14,839 nucleotides of DNA from Promethearchaeota archaeon (GCA_019894735.1 JAGXOB010000049.1:1-14839), one strand, 5' to 3'. Positions 1 through 6,825 are shown, counted from the stretch's first letter. Notes: generated by a model not told the origin, from the letters alone. Program-made: numbers and translations.

Positions 1-179
1 TGTTATGTACTTGTTCAAGCTCCTTGGGCTCCCTTACGAATTTTGATTGGAGATGCGGTAATAAGGGGAGAATTAATCTCCTAATTCTAATATCTTCGTA
101 TGCAATTGGTGGTTATATAATGTATAGAATTGGCAAAAAAAGAAAATGGAGACCCCCTGCTCATTTTGAGATTGAATGA
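1..179 (+). CDS. C-terminal fragment of a possible membrane protein, reading frame uncertain
   Basis: An open frame entering from the left edge ends at TGA 177-179. Its last ~35 residues contain a hydrophobic stretch (LLILISSYAIGGYIMYRI) followed by a basic tail (GKKRKWRPP), which looks like one membrane-spanning helix with a cytosolic end. The first ~70 bases read less convincingly in this frame (two Cys, several C/G-ending codons unusual for this A+T-rich DNA). Over the same bases the frame starting at position 1 reads more naturally (LVQAPWAPLRILIGDAVIRGEL) but stops at 82-84. Either the gene simply ends at 84 and the rest is chance, or the real protein joins both frames across a one-base indel near 70-85. 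I do not recognise the family. Confidence 0.35.
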   Translation, partial: LCTCSSSLGSLTNFDWRCGNKGRINLLILISSYAIGGYIMYRIGKKRKWRPPAHFEIE

Positions 180-254
180 CTAATCTTAAATCAAAAATTT
201 ACTTTTTTTTTAATTGAATAAGTTTAAAAAAATATAGAACTTTTAAAAATTATA

Positions 255-266
255 GGTTTTAAAAAA
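255..266 (+). promoter_or_regulatory. Possible TATA box for the GIFT-like gene
   Basis: The A+T-rich gap between the edge fragment and the ATG at 297 contains ttttaaaaaa about 35 bases before the start, a position compatible with archaeal transcription starting shortly before the ATG. A short purine stretch (aagga, 283-287), nine bases before the ATG, could be a Shine-Dalgarno site. The surrounding sequence is so A+T-rich that other TATA-like matches exist, so this is only a candidate. Confidence 0.3.
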
Positions 267-296
267 TCCAATAAAGTAATATAAGGATTTTGACTT

Positions 297-1223
297 ATGA
301 AGACTGAATTTAATATTGGATTTGATTATTCTCACCAGAATAAACTAACTATTGAGGATCCTGGCTTTAATGATTTTATAGAATATCTCTTCAATTCAGA
401 TTTAAAACTGGGGAAAATTGAGGCAGGAATTACCTACGAAAAATTATCAGACTACAACGTTTTTATAATCGGAGTTCCTTTTGCTGGCTCACACTTAAAT
501 TCTGAAGAGATTGAATATTTGACTAGATATGTTAAAGATGGAGGATCTCTTTTAGTTGTAAACGATAAAGGAGGAGATATAGAAAACAAAAATAATTTAA
601 ATGATCTAACAAATATTTTTGGTATTGAGTTCAATCCTGATCAGCTTTTTGATAACGAAAATTACTCAAAAGACATTTCTCGCCCAATAATTAAGGATTT
701 TAAAACGCATTTTATTACGCGAGATATCCTCCAAATTATTCACTCTAATGGATGCACTATAGAGATTGATAAATCAATAGAAACCGAAGATATCGATGTT
801 TCCGCTATAGCATTCTCCTCTGAAGAATCCGCTTGGCATAAAATCTTTGACGGAGAGGATTGGGTTGACGAACCCATAGAGAAGGCGCCTATAATCGCCA
901 TTGGTCATTATGGTATGGGAAAAATCGTAGCTATAGGAAATTTGTCCCTATTTTCGGGATTTCATGCATTATACGGTATACACGCTGCCGATAACTTTAA
1001 ATTGATTTCTAACATCATTTCTTGGCTTATGAATAAAGCTCATTCCCAAGAAGCGCAGTTATCGCAATCGATATACACCACAGTTCCAATTGAACAAGAT
1101 TTATATTATTGGATGAAAGAGAAACTTGATGAAGAAAGATGGAAAAATGTCGAAGAAATCGTAAATTTTGCGCTTAAAGTTGTTAAGTTCAGGATGAGAA
1201 AACAAGATAGTCAAGAAGAATAA
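297..1223 (+). CDS. GIFT-like (IFT52 N-terminal / GldG / DUF4350-type) domain protein
   Basis: This 308-residue soluble protein has a Rossmann-like, class-I-glutamine-amidotransferase-related fold as far as motifs show. Residues ~53-95 read as a strand (YNVFIIGVP), a helix (SEEIEYLTRYVKDG) and a second strand ending in GGSLLVVNDKGGD, the layout of the GIFT domain shared by eukaryotic IFT52, bacterial GldG and DUF4350 proteins. A second conserved-looking block (GMGKIVAIGNLSLFS, ~206-220) closes the core and resembles the typical end of that domain. No catalytic Cys-His-Glu triad of a true amidotransferase is visible, so a binding or structural role is more likely than an enzymatic one. The last ~50 residues form a charged helical extension. 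The next gene on the same strand starts 50 bases downstream. The family assignment is from motif layout, and no function in archaea is established to my knowledge. Confidence 0.7.
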   Translation: MKTEFNIGFDYSHQNKLTIEDPGFNDFIEYLFNSDLKLGKIEAGITYEKLSDYNVFIIGVPFAGSHLNSEEIEYLTRYVKDGGSLLVVNDKGGDIENKNNLNDLTNIFGIEFNPDQLFDNENYSKDISRPIIKDFKTHFITRDILQIIHSNGCTIEIDKSIETEDIDVSAIAFSSEESAWHKIFDGEDWVDEPIEKAPIIAIGHYGMGKIVAIGNLSLFSGFHALYGIHAADNFKLISNIISWLMNKAHSQEAQLSQSIYTTVPIEQDLYYWMKEKLDEERWKNVEEIVNFALKVVKFRMRKQDSQEE

Positions 1224-1273
1224 TTTTATGTCATTAAGATTTACTTAAAAAAATAATTATCAAGGTTTTTTGA

Positions 1274-1816
1274 ATGATTCAAACGGATAAAGAAGAAATT
1301 TTAATCGGATTATTATCAGACACGCATGTCCCCCAAAGAACAGGCAATGTACCAGATGTTGTGATTGACGATTTTAAAAATAGGAACGTTGACTATGTGT
1401 TTCATATGGGAGATTTCACCTCCTATAAGGTGTATAAAAAACTCATCGAGACTTTTGGTAAAGATAAAGTTGTAGCAGTACGGGGTAATATGGATTTTGA
1501 TTCCAATTTAACAAATACTCTTCCCGAGAAATTAGAATTTAAAATTTATAAATTTAAAGTCTTAATGCTTCACGGAATGGGCGGTCCAAACATTATAATA
1601 AAAAGATTAATTAAAAAACTAGATCTACTTAATTCTGATTACGACATCGTAATTTTTGGGCACACTCATAGACCAGTTAATGAAAAACAGGACGGTATTT
1701 TATTTTTTAATCCGGGAACAACTACTCCAATAGATAACAGGTTCACTGTAATAAGCTCTTATGGATATCTAAGAATTTCAAATGAAAAAGTGGAGTCAGA
1801 GATTATCTACCTGTAA
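1274..1816 (+). CDS. YfcE/MJ0936-type metallophosphoesterase
   Basis: This 180-residue protein is a compact calcineurin-like phosphoesterase of the YfcE/MJ0936 group, cytosolic, likely binding two divalent metals and hydrolysing a phosphodiester. All expected metal-site motifs are present in order: LSDTH (D16, H18), GD (G46-D47), RGNMD (N72 in the GN[HM]D/E motif), LHG (H100) and GHTH (H130, H132), followed by the usual FFNPGT strand near 155. The length is normal for the group and nothing appears truncated. The ATG start is preceded by caagg at 1261-1265, a weak Shine-Dalgarno candidate. Family members act on model substrates such as bis-p-nitrophenyl phosphate, but the natural substrate is generally unknown. 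The gene may be co-transcribed with the GIFT-like gene 50 bases upstream. Its stop is 22 bases from the stop of the convergent GTPase gene. Confidence 0.93.
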   Translation: MIQTDKEEILIGLLSDTHVPQRTGNVPDVVIDDFKNRNVDYVFHMGDFTSYKVYKKLIETFGKDKVVAVRGNMDFDSNLTNTLPEKLEFKIYKFKVLMLHGMGGPNIIIKRLIKKLDLLNSDYDIVIFGHTHRPVNEKQDGILFFNPGTTTPIDNRFTVISSYGYLRISNEKVESEIIYL

Positions 1817-1838
1817 TATAAAAAAGAAATTTTGTTTA
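1817..1838. terminator. Short convergent intergenic gap, likely shared termination zone
   Basis: Only 22 bases separate two convergent stop codons. On the minus strand the gap ends in a T-rich run (tttcttttttata), and on the plus strand it has aattttgttt. Archaeal termination uses oligo-T tracts, so both transcripts may end here or just inside the opposite gene. No hairpin was seen. Confidence 0.35.
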
Positions 1839-2459
1839 CTAAAATGGGTCTGAATCCATTGACTTTCCGCTTAACTTCTTATAGTGATTTAACACAGCCT
1901 GTCGAGCAGCGTACACAAAAGCTCTTTTCACGTTTACCCCAGTAATAGCTATGGTTTCATAAATTAAACAGTGGTTAAGTTTTGCGGTGTCGAGTACTTG
2001 CCTTAGCTTAGAAATGTCTATTATATCGTCTAAATCTCTTTTGTTTGCTAAAACTACTATTGGCACTTCAGGTGGATCGAAAGGTGCAGCTGGAATTAAT
2101 TTACTTCCATAGAGTTTAAGAAGTTCTTTAAGAGACCATATATTTTCTCCCCATTGATCTATTAGACTGTCCCAGGTGAATATCACGGCGTCTGTTCCTT
2201 TTAAAACTGTTTGGCGTTGGAATTTATGTCTGCGTTGCCCAGCAACGGTGTAAACTTGAAAAACTACATTTGATACTCTTGCTACAACACGATCAAAAAA
2301 TAGCGTCCGTCCAGTAGGGTCTTGAATCTGTTGCATATCTCCACTTGCAAGGCCTTCTCGATTATAAACCCATTCTAATGCCGTGGTTTTACCACCGAGA
2401 GATGGACCATAAAAACAAATTTTAAAGACTAAAGTACCGTCTCCTCGTCTACTTGGCAA
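1839..2459 (-). CDS. MglA-like (Ras-superfamily) small GTPase
   Basis: This 206-residue protein carries the G-motifs of the MglA-type branch of small GTPases. The P-loop is GPSLGGKTT (G18-T26). The switch I region contains DPTGRTLFFD (47-56), very like MglA's RTLFFD. Switch II is TVAGQ (71-75), with T where Ras has D, as in MglA (TVPGQ). Then come NKRD (139-142) for guanine specificity and an AITG segment (171-174) at the G5 position. No lipidation Cys motif is seen at the C terminus, so it is presumably cytosolic. In bacteria MglA switches cell polarity and is controlled by the Roadblock protein MglB. A Roadblock gene lies at the right edge of this window, but 12 kb away. The only in-frame start is TTG 2457-2459: a stop lies two codons upstream, and a good GAGGT Shine-Dalgarno site sits eight bases before it. 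Confidence 0.93.
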   Translation of the reverse strand: MPSRRGDGTLVFKICFYGPSLGGKTTALEWVYNREGLASGDMQQIQDPTGRTLFFDRVVARVSNVVFQVYTVAGQRRHKFQRQTVLKGTDAVIFTWDSLIDQWGENIWSLKELLKLYGSKLIPAAPFDPPEVPIVVLANKRDLDDIIDISKLRQVLDTAKLNHCLIYETIAITGVNVKRAFVYAARQAVLNHYKKLSGKSMDSDPF

Positions 2460-2467
2460 TGGTTATG

Positions 2468-2472
2468 ACCTC
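2468..2472 (-). promoter_or_regulatory. Shine-Dalgarno site supporting the TTG start of the GTPase
   Basis: Read on the minus strand, gaggt lies eight bases before TTG 2457-2459. It complements the anti-Shine-Dalgarno CCUCC core expected in archaeal 16S rRNA. With the in-frame stop just upstream (2463-2465), it fixes the TTG as the probable start. Confidence 0.6.
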
Positions 2473-2482
2473 TTTTGCAATT

Positions 2483-2505
2483 AAAATCAAGTTTGATTTT
2501 ATAAA
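2483..2505 (-). promoter_or_regulatory. GTPase promoter: TATA box overlapping a perfect inverted repeat
   Basis: On the minus strand, tttataaaa (2497-2505) is a good archaeal TATA element. About 25 bases downstream puts transcription near 2475, just before the Shine-Dalgarno site. Overlapping and following the TATA box is the inverted repeat aaaatcaa-gt-ttgatttt (2483-2500), eight-base arms with a two-base spacer. A protein bound there would block the start site, so it is a candidate repressor operator. A+T-rich DNA produces such dyads by chance, so the position is the main argument. Confidence 0.4.
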
Positions 2506-2567
2506 CTAATAATAATAATTATTTATTAAACTTTGTAAATCAAAAAGTTTTTTCTTCTCGGTTAGCT

Positions 2568-3716
2568 TTATATAAAAGGGTTATGATATTTATTATCTTC
2601 TGGAGTATAAATTGTTTTTAATTTAATTTCTTTATCAATCAATCCCTCAATGTGGCATAAGTATTCATATTCATCCTTTACACATAGAGTTATTGCAACT
2701 CCGTGTTTATTCATACGAGAAGTTCTTCCAATACGGTGGATATAATTTTCTGGATATTTTGGAATGTCGTAATTAAAAACATGAGAAATATTATCAATGT
2801 CTAATCCTCTCGCCGCTACATCTGTTGCGATGAGCAAATTTATCCTATGATCCTTAAAACCTTTTAGAATCTTTTCTCTCTGATATTGAGATAAATCTCC
2901 CGAAATGAGATCTACTTTGTAATCGAAATTATTTAAGGATTTTAACTTGTCGCTTAACCAAGTAGCTGTTCTCTTTGTATTAACGAATACAAGAAGGTGT
3001 GCAGGTTTTTCTCTTCTAAGAATCTTGAGGAAAATTTTAAACTTATCCCTGTATTGCTCAATCATATAATAGAATTGTCTGGTATTTCCAACGGTTAAGT
3101 CATCTTTACTTAAATTTAAGAATTGGAATTGATTTTTCGAATATTTTTTCACTAATTCTCGAATTCCGTTGTCAAAAGTAGCAGAGAAAAGCATGAATTG
3201 GTACTCGCTATGAATCTGATCTAAAATATACTTCACATCGGGAGTGAACCCCATGTCAAACATTCTATCAGCTTCATCAACGACAACAAATCGCATATCG
3301 TTTAATCTCAGCTTTTTCCTCTTATACAAATCTATTATTCTTCCTGGTGTTCCGATAATAATGTTTATGCCATTTTCTAATTGTGTAATTTGATTATTTA
3401 TCGAAACGCCACCATAAATTGGAAGCGCCTTTACTTTTGAGTTTCCTAAATCTCTTATAACTTCGTATATTTGCATTGCTAATTCCCTAGTTGGGACTAA
3501 AATTATAGCTTCATTACGCGTGTAATTCAGACTTTCGATTATTGGAAGTACAAAAGCTAATGTTTTACCACTACCCGTTCTCGCTTGAGCCATAATATTT
3601 TGGCCCTTTAAAATTAAAGGAATAGCTTTTTGTTGGACAGGTGTGGGTTTAACAATTTTATTTCTTTTTAACTCATTAACGTTATGTTCGTTAATTCCTA
3701 ATTCTGTAAAATTCAA
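2568..3716 (-). CDS. DEAD-box ATP-dependent RNA helicase
   Basis: This 382-residue protein is a minimal two-domain DEAD-box helicase of the RhlE/DeaD-like type that unwinds short RNA duplexes using ATP. All signature motifs are visible: Q motif region (TPVQ, 25-28), motif I ARTGSGKT (45-52, K51), Ia PTRELA, Ib TPGR, II DEAD (147-150), III SAT (178-180), a motif IV strand LLVFVNTK, V ATDVAARGLDI and VI HRIGRTSR. There is no long N- or C-terminal RNA-binding extension, so it is a core enzyme probably used in RNA folding, ribosome assembly or cold adaptation. The only in-frame start is TTG 3714-3716, since a stop lies three codons upstream, and no strong Shine-Dalgarno site is visible. It has its own TATA box in the gap after the methyltransferase, so it is probably a separate transcription unit. 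Confidence 0.95.
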   Translation of the reverse strand: MNFTELGINEHNVNELKRNKIVKPTPVQQKAIPLILKGQNIMAQARTGSGKTLAFVLPIIESLNYTRNEAIILVPTRELAMQIYEVIRDLGNSKVKALPIYGGVSINNQITQLENGINIIIGTPGRIIDLYKRKKLRLNDMRFVVVDEADRMFDMGFTPDVKYILDQIHSEYQFMLFSATFDNGIRELVKKYSKNQFQFLNLSKDDLTVGNTRQFYYMIEQYRDKFKIFLKILRREKPAHLLVFVNTKRTATWLSDKLKSLNNFDYKVDLISGDLSQYQREKILKGFKDHRINLLIATDVAARGLDIDNISHVFNYDIPKYPENYIHRIGRTSRMNKHGVAITLCVKDEYEYLCHIEGLIDKEIKLKTIYTPEDNKYHNPFI

Positions 3717-3770
3717 TTTAAATATTCACTAAAAAGTTCTTAATTTTTCACTCTTATTCAAGTAAATAAT

Positions 3771-3782
3771 ATATTTATAAAA
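3771..3782 (-). promoter_or_regulatory. TATA box for the DEAD-box helicase
   Basis: On the minus strand ttttataaatat lies about 55-65 bases before the TTG start. This predicts transcription near 3750 and a leader of about 30 bases. The gap 3717-3836 contains no gene. Confidence 0.5.
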
Positions 3783-3806
3783 GATAAACTTATCTAAAAT
3801 GATAAG
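3783..3806. promoter_or_regulatory. Cluster of GATAA/TTATC elements upstream of the helicase TATA box
   Basis: Three copies of the same short element lie side by side: gataa (3783-3787), ttatc (3790-3794) and gataa (3801-3805). They form two overlapping inverted repeats, gataa-ac-ttatc and cttatc-taaaat-gataag. They sit directly upstream of the helicase TATA box, where an archaeal activator or a regulator competing with TFB would bind. They could also be part of the methyltransferase 3' end, whose stop lies 31 bases away. Confidence 0.3.
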
Positions 3807-3836
3807 AACAGCATAATTACTTAATTTCTTTTTACA

Positions 3837-6002
3837 TTAAACCTTAAAAACAACTCCTTTCGTTAAGTTATCCAACTTAATTAATTTTTGAGTAATGAAC
3901 ATCCTTACTTTCTCAGAAGTTATCTTTGGGTTGTTATATACTAGATCTTGCACGATAGAATGATATTTTTGGCTTTTTTTTGCTAATTTTCTATGAAGTT
4001 CATTTTCGTTATCATACATTGGGATCGGGAAAGAGAACGGCCTTTTATGAATATGCCTGCTGGATTTAATTAATTTTATGTTTTTAGATAGGATTGGAGA
4101 GTTGAAAATAGCTGATAAATAATACGCCTCGTTCTGTGAATCTGTAGAATAGTAGTAATTTTCTGAACAGATTATGATTGCCTTTTCTTCATTATCGATA
4201 ACTGCTGATTTTAAGCGAGAGCCGCTCGCGTTATATACGACGATGAATTGCTTATTTTTAACTTGTTTGGTTAATTTATTCCAGTAATTTAAATTTAAAA
4301 AAAGGGTGGTGATAGCACTCGTTTCTTTCTTGTTTTCTTGGTAAAATAAATTAAGTTTATTATAAAATTCCAACGCCTTTGGGTTTTTTCGAAGATGATT
4401 TATGTCCAATCTAAAATCCAAATTTATTGGTAAGAAAACATCTTTGAATTGTTTTATGTAAAAGGGGACCAAATCTTTGTTTAAAAAAGTCTTAAACTTG
4501 AACTTGCTTTCAATTTTTACATTCTGAAATGAATATTTCCATGTTTTCTTAATACGTGAAGTAGCTTCAAGATCGGAAGAAATATATAAGTAATTGCCTT
4601 CTATCTTTTTCGTTTTAAAAAAAACTAAAGATCGGGGGACTAAAGTCGCCCCTTGGAAAAATTTGGATTTATACTCGCTGTGGGAAAGCGAATCTAACAA
4701 TTTTATTTCTTCTTCGGGTAGAATAATCTTCGCTCCGTTTTCGTCAAAATCTAAACTGGTGTAATTGGTTGTCTTCTGAAGATTAAGATCGCCATCATAA
4801 ACTCTAGTTTTAATTGGGTATTTTTCAGAAATCCGAATTTTGGTTTTTTTCCCTATATATTTTGCTTTTAAACAGATATGTTCTACATTAAAGATGTTGC
4901 TGTTTGGAAAATCCCATATTTCAATCTTATTAAATACTGAAAAGGCACGGAACTTAAAGCAATGATCTCCATTTAAAACGCTTTTAGTAAGAACAAAAAA
5001 GATATTTCCTCCCACTTTTAAATACGACAAGGGTATAGCGTAAAAAAAAATTGACGCTAACTCGATGTGTGTGATATATTGGCTCGAAGGTTTAATCCCT
5101 AAAGTTTCAGATAAAGTACGAATTTTGATTTGATACTTTTTGTTAGTGATATCTTTATATGTTAACCAAGGGGGGTTACCTATGATTAGATCAAATGAAT
5201 TAAGAAGTTCTGATAAATTCATATCTAAATCGGTTTCATATTGCTCAGGAAAAAGAGCGTCTACCAAAAAAATATTGATTTCCGGAAGTTCACTTAGCCC
5301 TACTTCGTTAACTTCAAGAAGTAATAATAAGATATTTATTTTTACCGTTAGAGTTGCTAACGGATTGATATCAAATCCAAATATGTTTTCTATCGCTTCA
5401 AACTTTAATGATTTCTTAATATTGGAATTTAATATTTTAACTATGAGCTCTATTAAAAAACTACCGGAGCCGCATGAAGGATCTAATACTTTTATTCCAA
5501 CCTTATAGCTGTCATCAATCATTTCTTTAACAAGGTTCGAAGGAGTGTAAAATTCTCCTATTTTATGTCTTGTTATAACCAGAAAAAATTGTTGGTATAA
5601 TTCTTGAAAGATATCTTGAGGAGAAAAGAGAGAATTTCTTAATAATAAACGAATTTCACTTGTAATATCTCTTTCTAAACTAGGGCAGAAAAAAAATTCT
5701 AATTCCAGTAAACCTCCCTTTTTAACAAGGTTTTTTTCGTTTAGATCGCTAGATTTAACTATTATTAGGGTCTTCAGAACTGAAGCAAAGTAAGAATGTT
5801 TAAGAAAAAGAGAGTCATCAATTTCCTTACCGTATATGTTTTTAAAAATGGATTCCCAAAGGCGATATTTTTTTTGAAACTCTGTTTTGTTCAAATCTTT
5901 TTGTTTTGTTAGGAACTTCGCAATATTTCTATAAATCTCTGAACCTAAACCAAACATCTTGGATAATTGCTTAGAATCAATTATTTTTTTGTTCTCGACC
6001 AT
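3837..6002 (-). CDS. Solitary adenine-N6 DNA methyltransferase (Eco57I/TaqI-type core)
   Basis: This 721-residue protein transfers a methyl group from S-adenosylmethionine to adenine in DNA. Visible motifs in order are GEFYTP (149-154, motif X), LDPSCGSGSFL (173-183, motif I), GFDINPLA (209-216, motif II), a D248 region for motif III, and NPPW (276-279, catalytic motif IV). This is the gamma-type order seen in type IIG and TaqI-like enzymes. The N-terminal ~150 residues resemble the helical segment that follows the nuclease in type IIG proteins (RLWESIFKNIYG), but no PD-(D/E)xK nuclease domain precedes it. The C-terminal ~400 residues presumably hold a TaqI-like target-recognition domain. No restriction gene is recognisable nearby, so it looks like an orphan methyltransferase. 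The ATG start overlaps the end of a small upstream ORF by 22 bases, which suggests translational coupling. Confidence 0.9.
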   Translation of the reverse strand: MVENKKIIDSKQLSKMFGLGSEIYRNIAKFLTKQKDLNKTEFQKKYRLWESIFKNIYGKEIDDSLFLKHSYFASVLKTLIIVKSSDLNEKNLVKKGGLLELEFFFCPSLERDITSEIRLLLRNSLFSPQDIFQELYQQFFLVITRHKIGEFYTPSNLVKEMIDDSYKVGIKVLDPSCGSGSFLIELIVKILNSNIKKSLKFEAIENIFGFDINPLATLTVKINILLLLLEVNEVGLSELPEINIFLVDALFPEQYETDLDMNLSELLNSFDLIIGNPPWLTYKDITNKKYQIKIRTLSETLGIKPSSQYITHIELASIFFYAIPLSYLKVGGNIFFVLTKSVLNGDHCFKFRAFSVFNKIEIWDFPNSNIFNVEHICLKAKYIGKKTKIRISEKYPIKTRVYDGDLNLQKTTNYTSLDFDENGAKIILPEEEIKLLDSLSHSEYKSKFFQGATLVPRSLVFFKTKKIEGNYLYISSDLEATSRIKKTWKYSFQNVKIESKFKFKTFLNKDLVPFYIKQFKDVFLPINLDFRLDINHLRKNPKALEFYNKLNLFYQENKKETSAITTLFLNLNYWNKLTKQVKNKQFIVVYNASGSRLKSAVIDNEEKAIIICSENYYYSTDSQNEAYYLSAIFNSPILSKNIKLIKSSRHIHKRPFSFPIPMYDNENELHRKLAKKSQKYHSIVQDLVYNNPKITSEKVRMFITQKLIKLDNLTKGVVFKV

Positions 6003-6133
6003 TCTCTCTCAAGTATAAAATCCCAATCAAATTTATCAGTAGAATTAGCAGGATTAAGTTTATTTAATTCTGAAGAATTATTATCTTCATCTTCAATTTT
6101 ACCTAATTTCTCATTGCTCTTATTTTCTGTCAT
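5981..6133 (-). CDS. Small acidic ORF overlapping the methyltransferase start
   Basis: A 50-residue frame runs from ATG 6131-6133 to TAA 5981-5983. It reads MTENKSNEKLGKIEDEDNN... and ends in FDWDFILEREWSRTKK. It is hydrophilic and acidic with no recognised domain. Two points support it: a clear TATA element lies about 30-40 bases upstream of its ATG, and its 3' end overlaps the methyltransferase start by 22 bases in another frame, the layout expected for translational coupling. It could be a methyltransferase accessory or regulatory peptide, or a leader ORF. It could equally be an uncoded 5' leader that happens to be open, or the remains of a longer N-terminal part shifted out of frame. Confidence 0.4.
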   Translation of the reverse strand: MTENKSNEKLGKIEDEDNNSSELNKLNPANSTDKFDWDFILEREWSRTKK

Positions 6134-6164
6134 TTAAATGGGCACGCTGACTCATATCTACTGC

Positions 6165-6174
6165 TTTATATAAT
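6165..6174 (-). promoter_or_regulatory. TATA box for the small ORF and methyltransferase unit
   Basis: On the minus strand attatataaa is a near-consensus archaeal TATA box. Transcription would start about 25 bases downstream, near 6144, leaving a leader of about 10 bases before ATG 6133. This makes the small ORF and methyltransferase a transcription unit separate from the actin-related cluster. Confidence 0.5.
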
Positions 6175-6207
6175 AAATTAAAAGTAAGTTTATTTGTTCT
6201 TAGTATG

Positions 6208-6216
6208 AAAAAAAAA
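6208..6216 (-). terminator. Oligo-T terminator of the five-gene cluster
   Basis: Nine consecutive T on the minus strand lie about 10 bases after the stop codon of the PLD-like gene (6226). Archaeal RNA polymerase terminates at such tracts without a hairpin. A new TATA box follows about 35 bases further on, so this is a sensible end of the operon. Confidence 0.5.
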
Positions 6217-6225
6217 CTCGATTAA

Positions 6226-6765
6226 TTACTTCCCCCTCATAAACGAGGGGAGCATTAAACTAAAAATCTCTGCTATTTTTCTTAATTTTGCTGCTTCTCT
6301 AATTGAAGTAACAATCAAAATTGATTTTTCTAATTCTTCTTTAACTAACGATCCTCCTGAGTATAAGGCTTCCTCCGAATTGAAAACTAATAAATACCTA
6401 ACATTAGGATTATTTATAATATTAACTCCAGACATTGCTTTTAAATCGTCGTAAACCTCCTGAAATTCTTTTGGAATGCCTCCTCTATCGTTAGTAATTA
6501 TTAAAATGGGAATTCCTTTTTGAGTTAGCTTCTTAATCTCATTGGCATAAAATCTATCAATCTTTGGGGATACGATATTTAACTGCTGTTTTGTTGAAAT
6601 AACTAGGTTAATTAATTGTTCATTAAGTACGTTTTTACCTTCAGAACCCCCTGAAGACTTTAAATTTATCATCCCAACTAATGATAAAATTTTGTTCTCT
6701 AGATTTTGAACCTCATTCTTAAGCCTTGAATTTTCGGTTCTTAATTCTATAATTCTGTCAGACAA
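6226..6765 (-). CDS. Leucine-zipper plus PLD-like domain protein lacking the HKD motif
   Basis: This 179-residue protein is the last gene of the cluster. Residues 1-30 form a short coiled coil with hydrophobic heptad positions (I6, L8, L15, V19, L22, I26, L29), likely for dimerisation. Residues ~47-140 look like one half of a phospholipase-D fold: LNIVSPKID, an I/L-rich strand IPILIITNDR, and NVRYLLVFNSEEALYSGGSL, which matches the strand-turn normally written HxKxxxxD. Here H, K and D are replaced by R123, L125 and N129 (approximate alignment), so hydrolysis or nuclease activity is unlikely. A helical tail follows. The only in-frame start that keeps the coiled coil is TTG 6763-6765, because a stop lies two codons upstream. 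It may be a ligand-binding or scaffold subunit of the neighbouring actin-related system. The PLD assignment is tentative. Confidence 0.6.
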   Translation of the reverse strand: MSDRIIELRTENSRLKNEVQNLENKILSLVGMINLKSSGGSEGKNVLNEQLINLVISTKQQLNIVSPKIDRFYANEIKKLTQKGIPILIITNDRGGIPKEFQEVYDDLKAMSGVNIINNPNVRYLLVFNSEEALYSGGSLVKEELEKSILIVTSIREAAKLRKIAEIFSLMLPSFMRGK

Positions 6766-6800
6766 ATCTAATCAACTTTAGTTTCTAAATTCTCAATTTA

Positions 6801-6816
6801 AATATAATAAATATAA
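6801..6816 (-). promoter_or_regulatory. Possible internal promoter before the PLD-like gene
   Basis: On the minus strand the 60-base gap holds ttatatttattatatt, 36-50 bases before the TTG start. It would place transcription near 6785. The PLD-like gene may therefore be transcribed alone as well as from the operon promoter. The gap is almost pure A+T, which weakens the call. Confidence 0.3.
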
Positions 6817-6825
6817 AATAATACT

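Noticed and set aside
452..634. Minus-strand frame within the GIFT-like gene
   Set aside because: It lies opposite the conserved GGSLLVVNDKGGD core and has no independent support.
5140..5508. Plus-strand open frame of 122 codons inside the methyltransferase gene
   Set aside because: It is antisense to the conserved methyltransferase motif region (motifs I-IV), has low-complexity Ser/Ile-rich content and no promoter or family signal.
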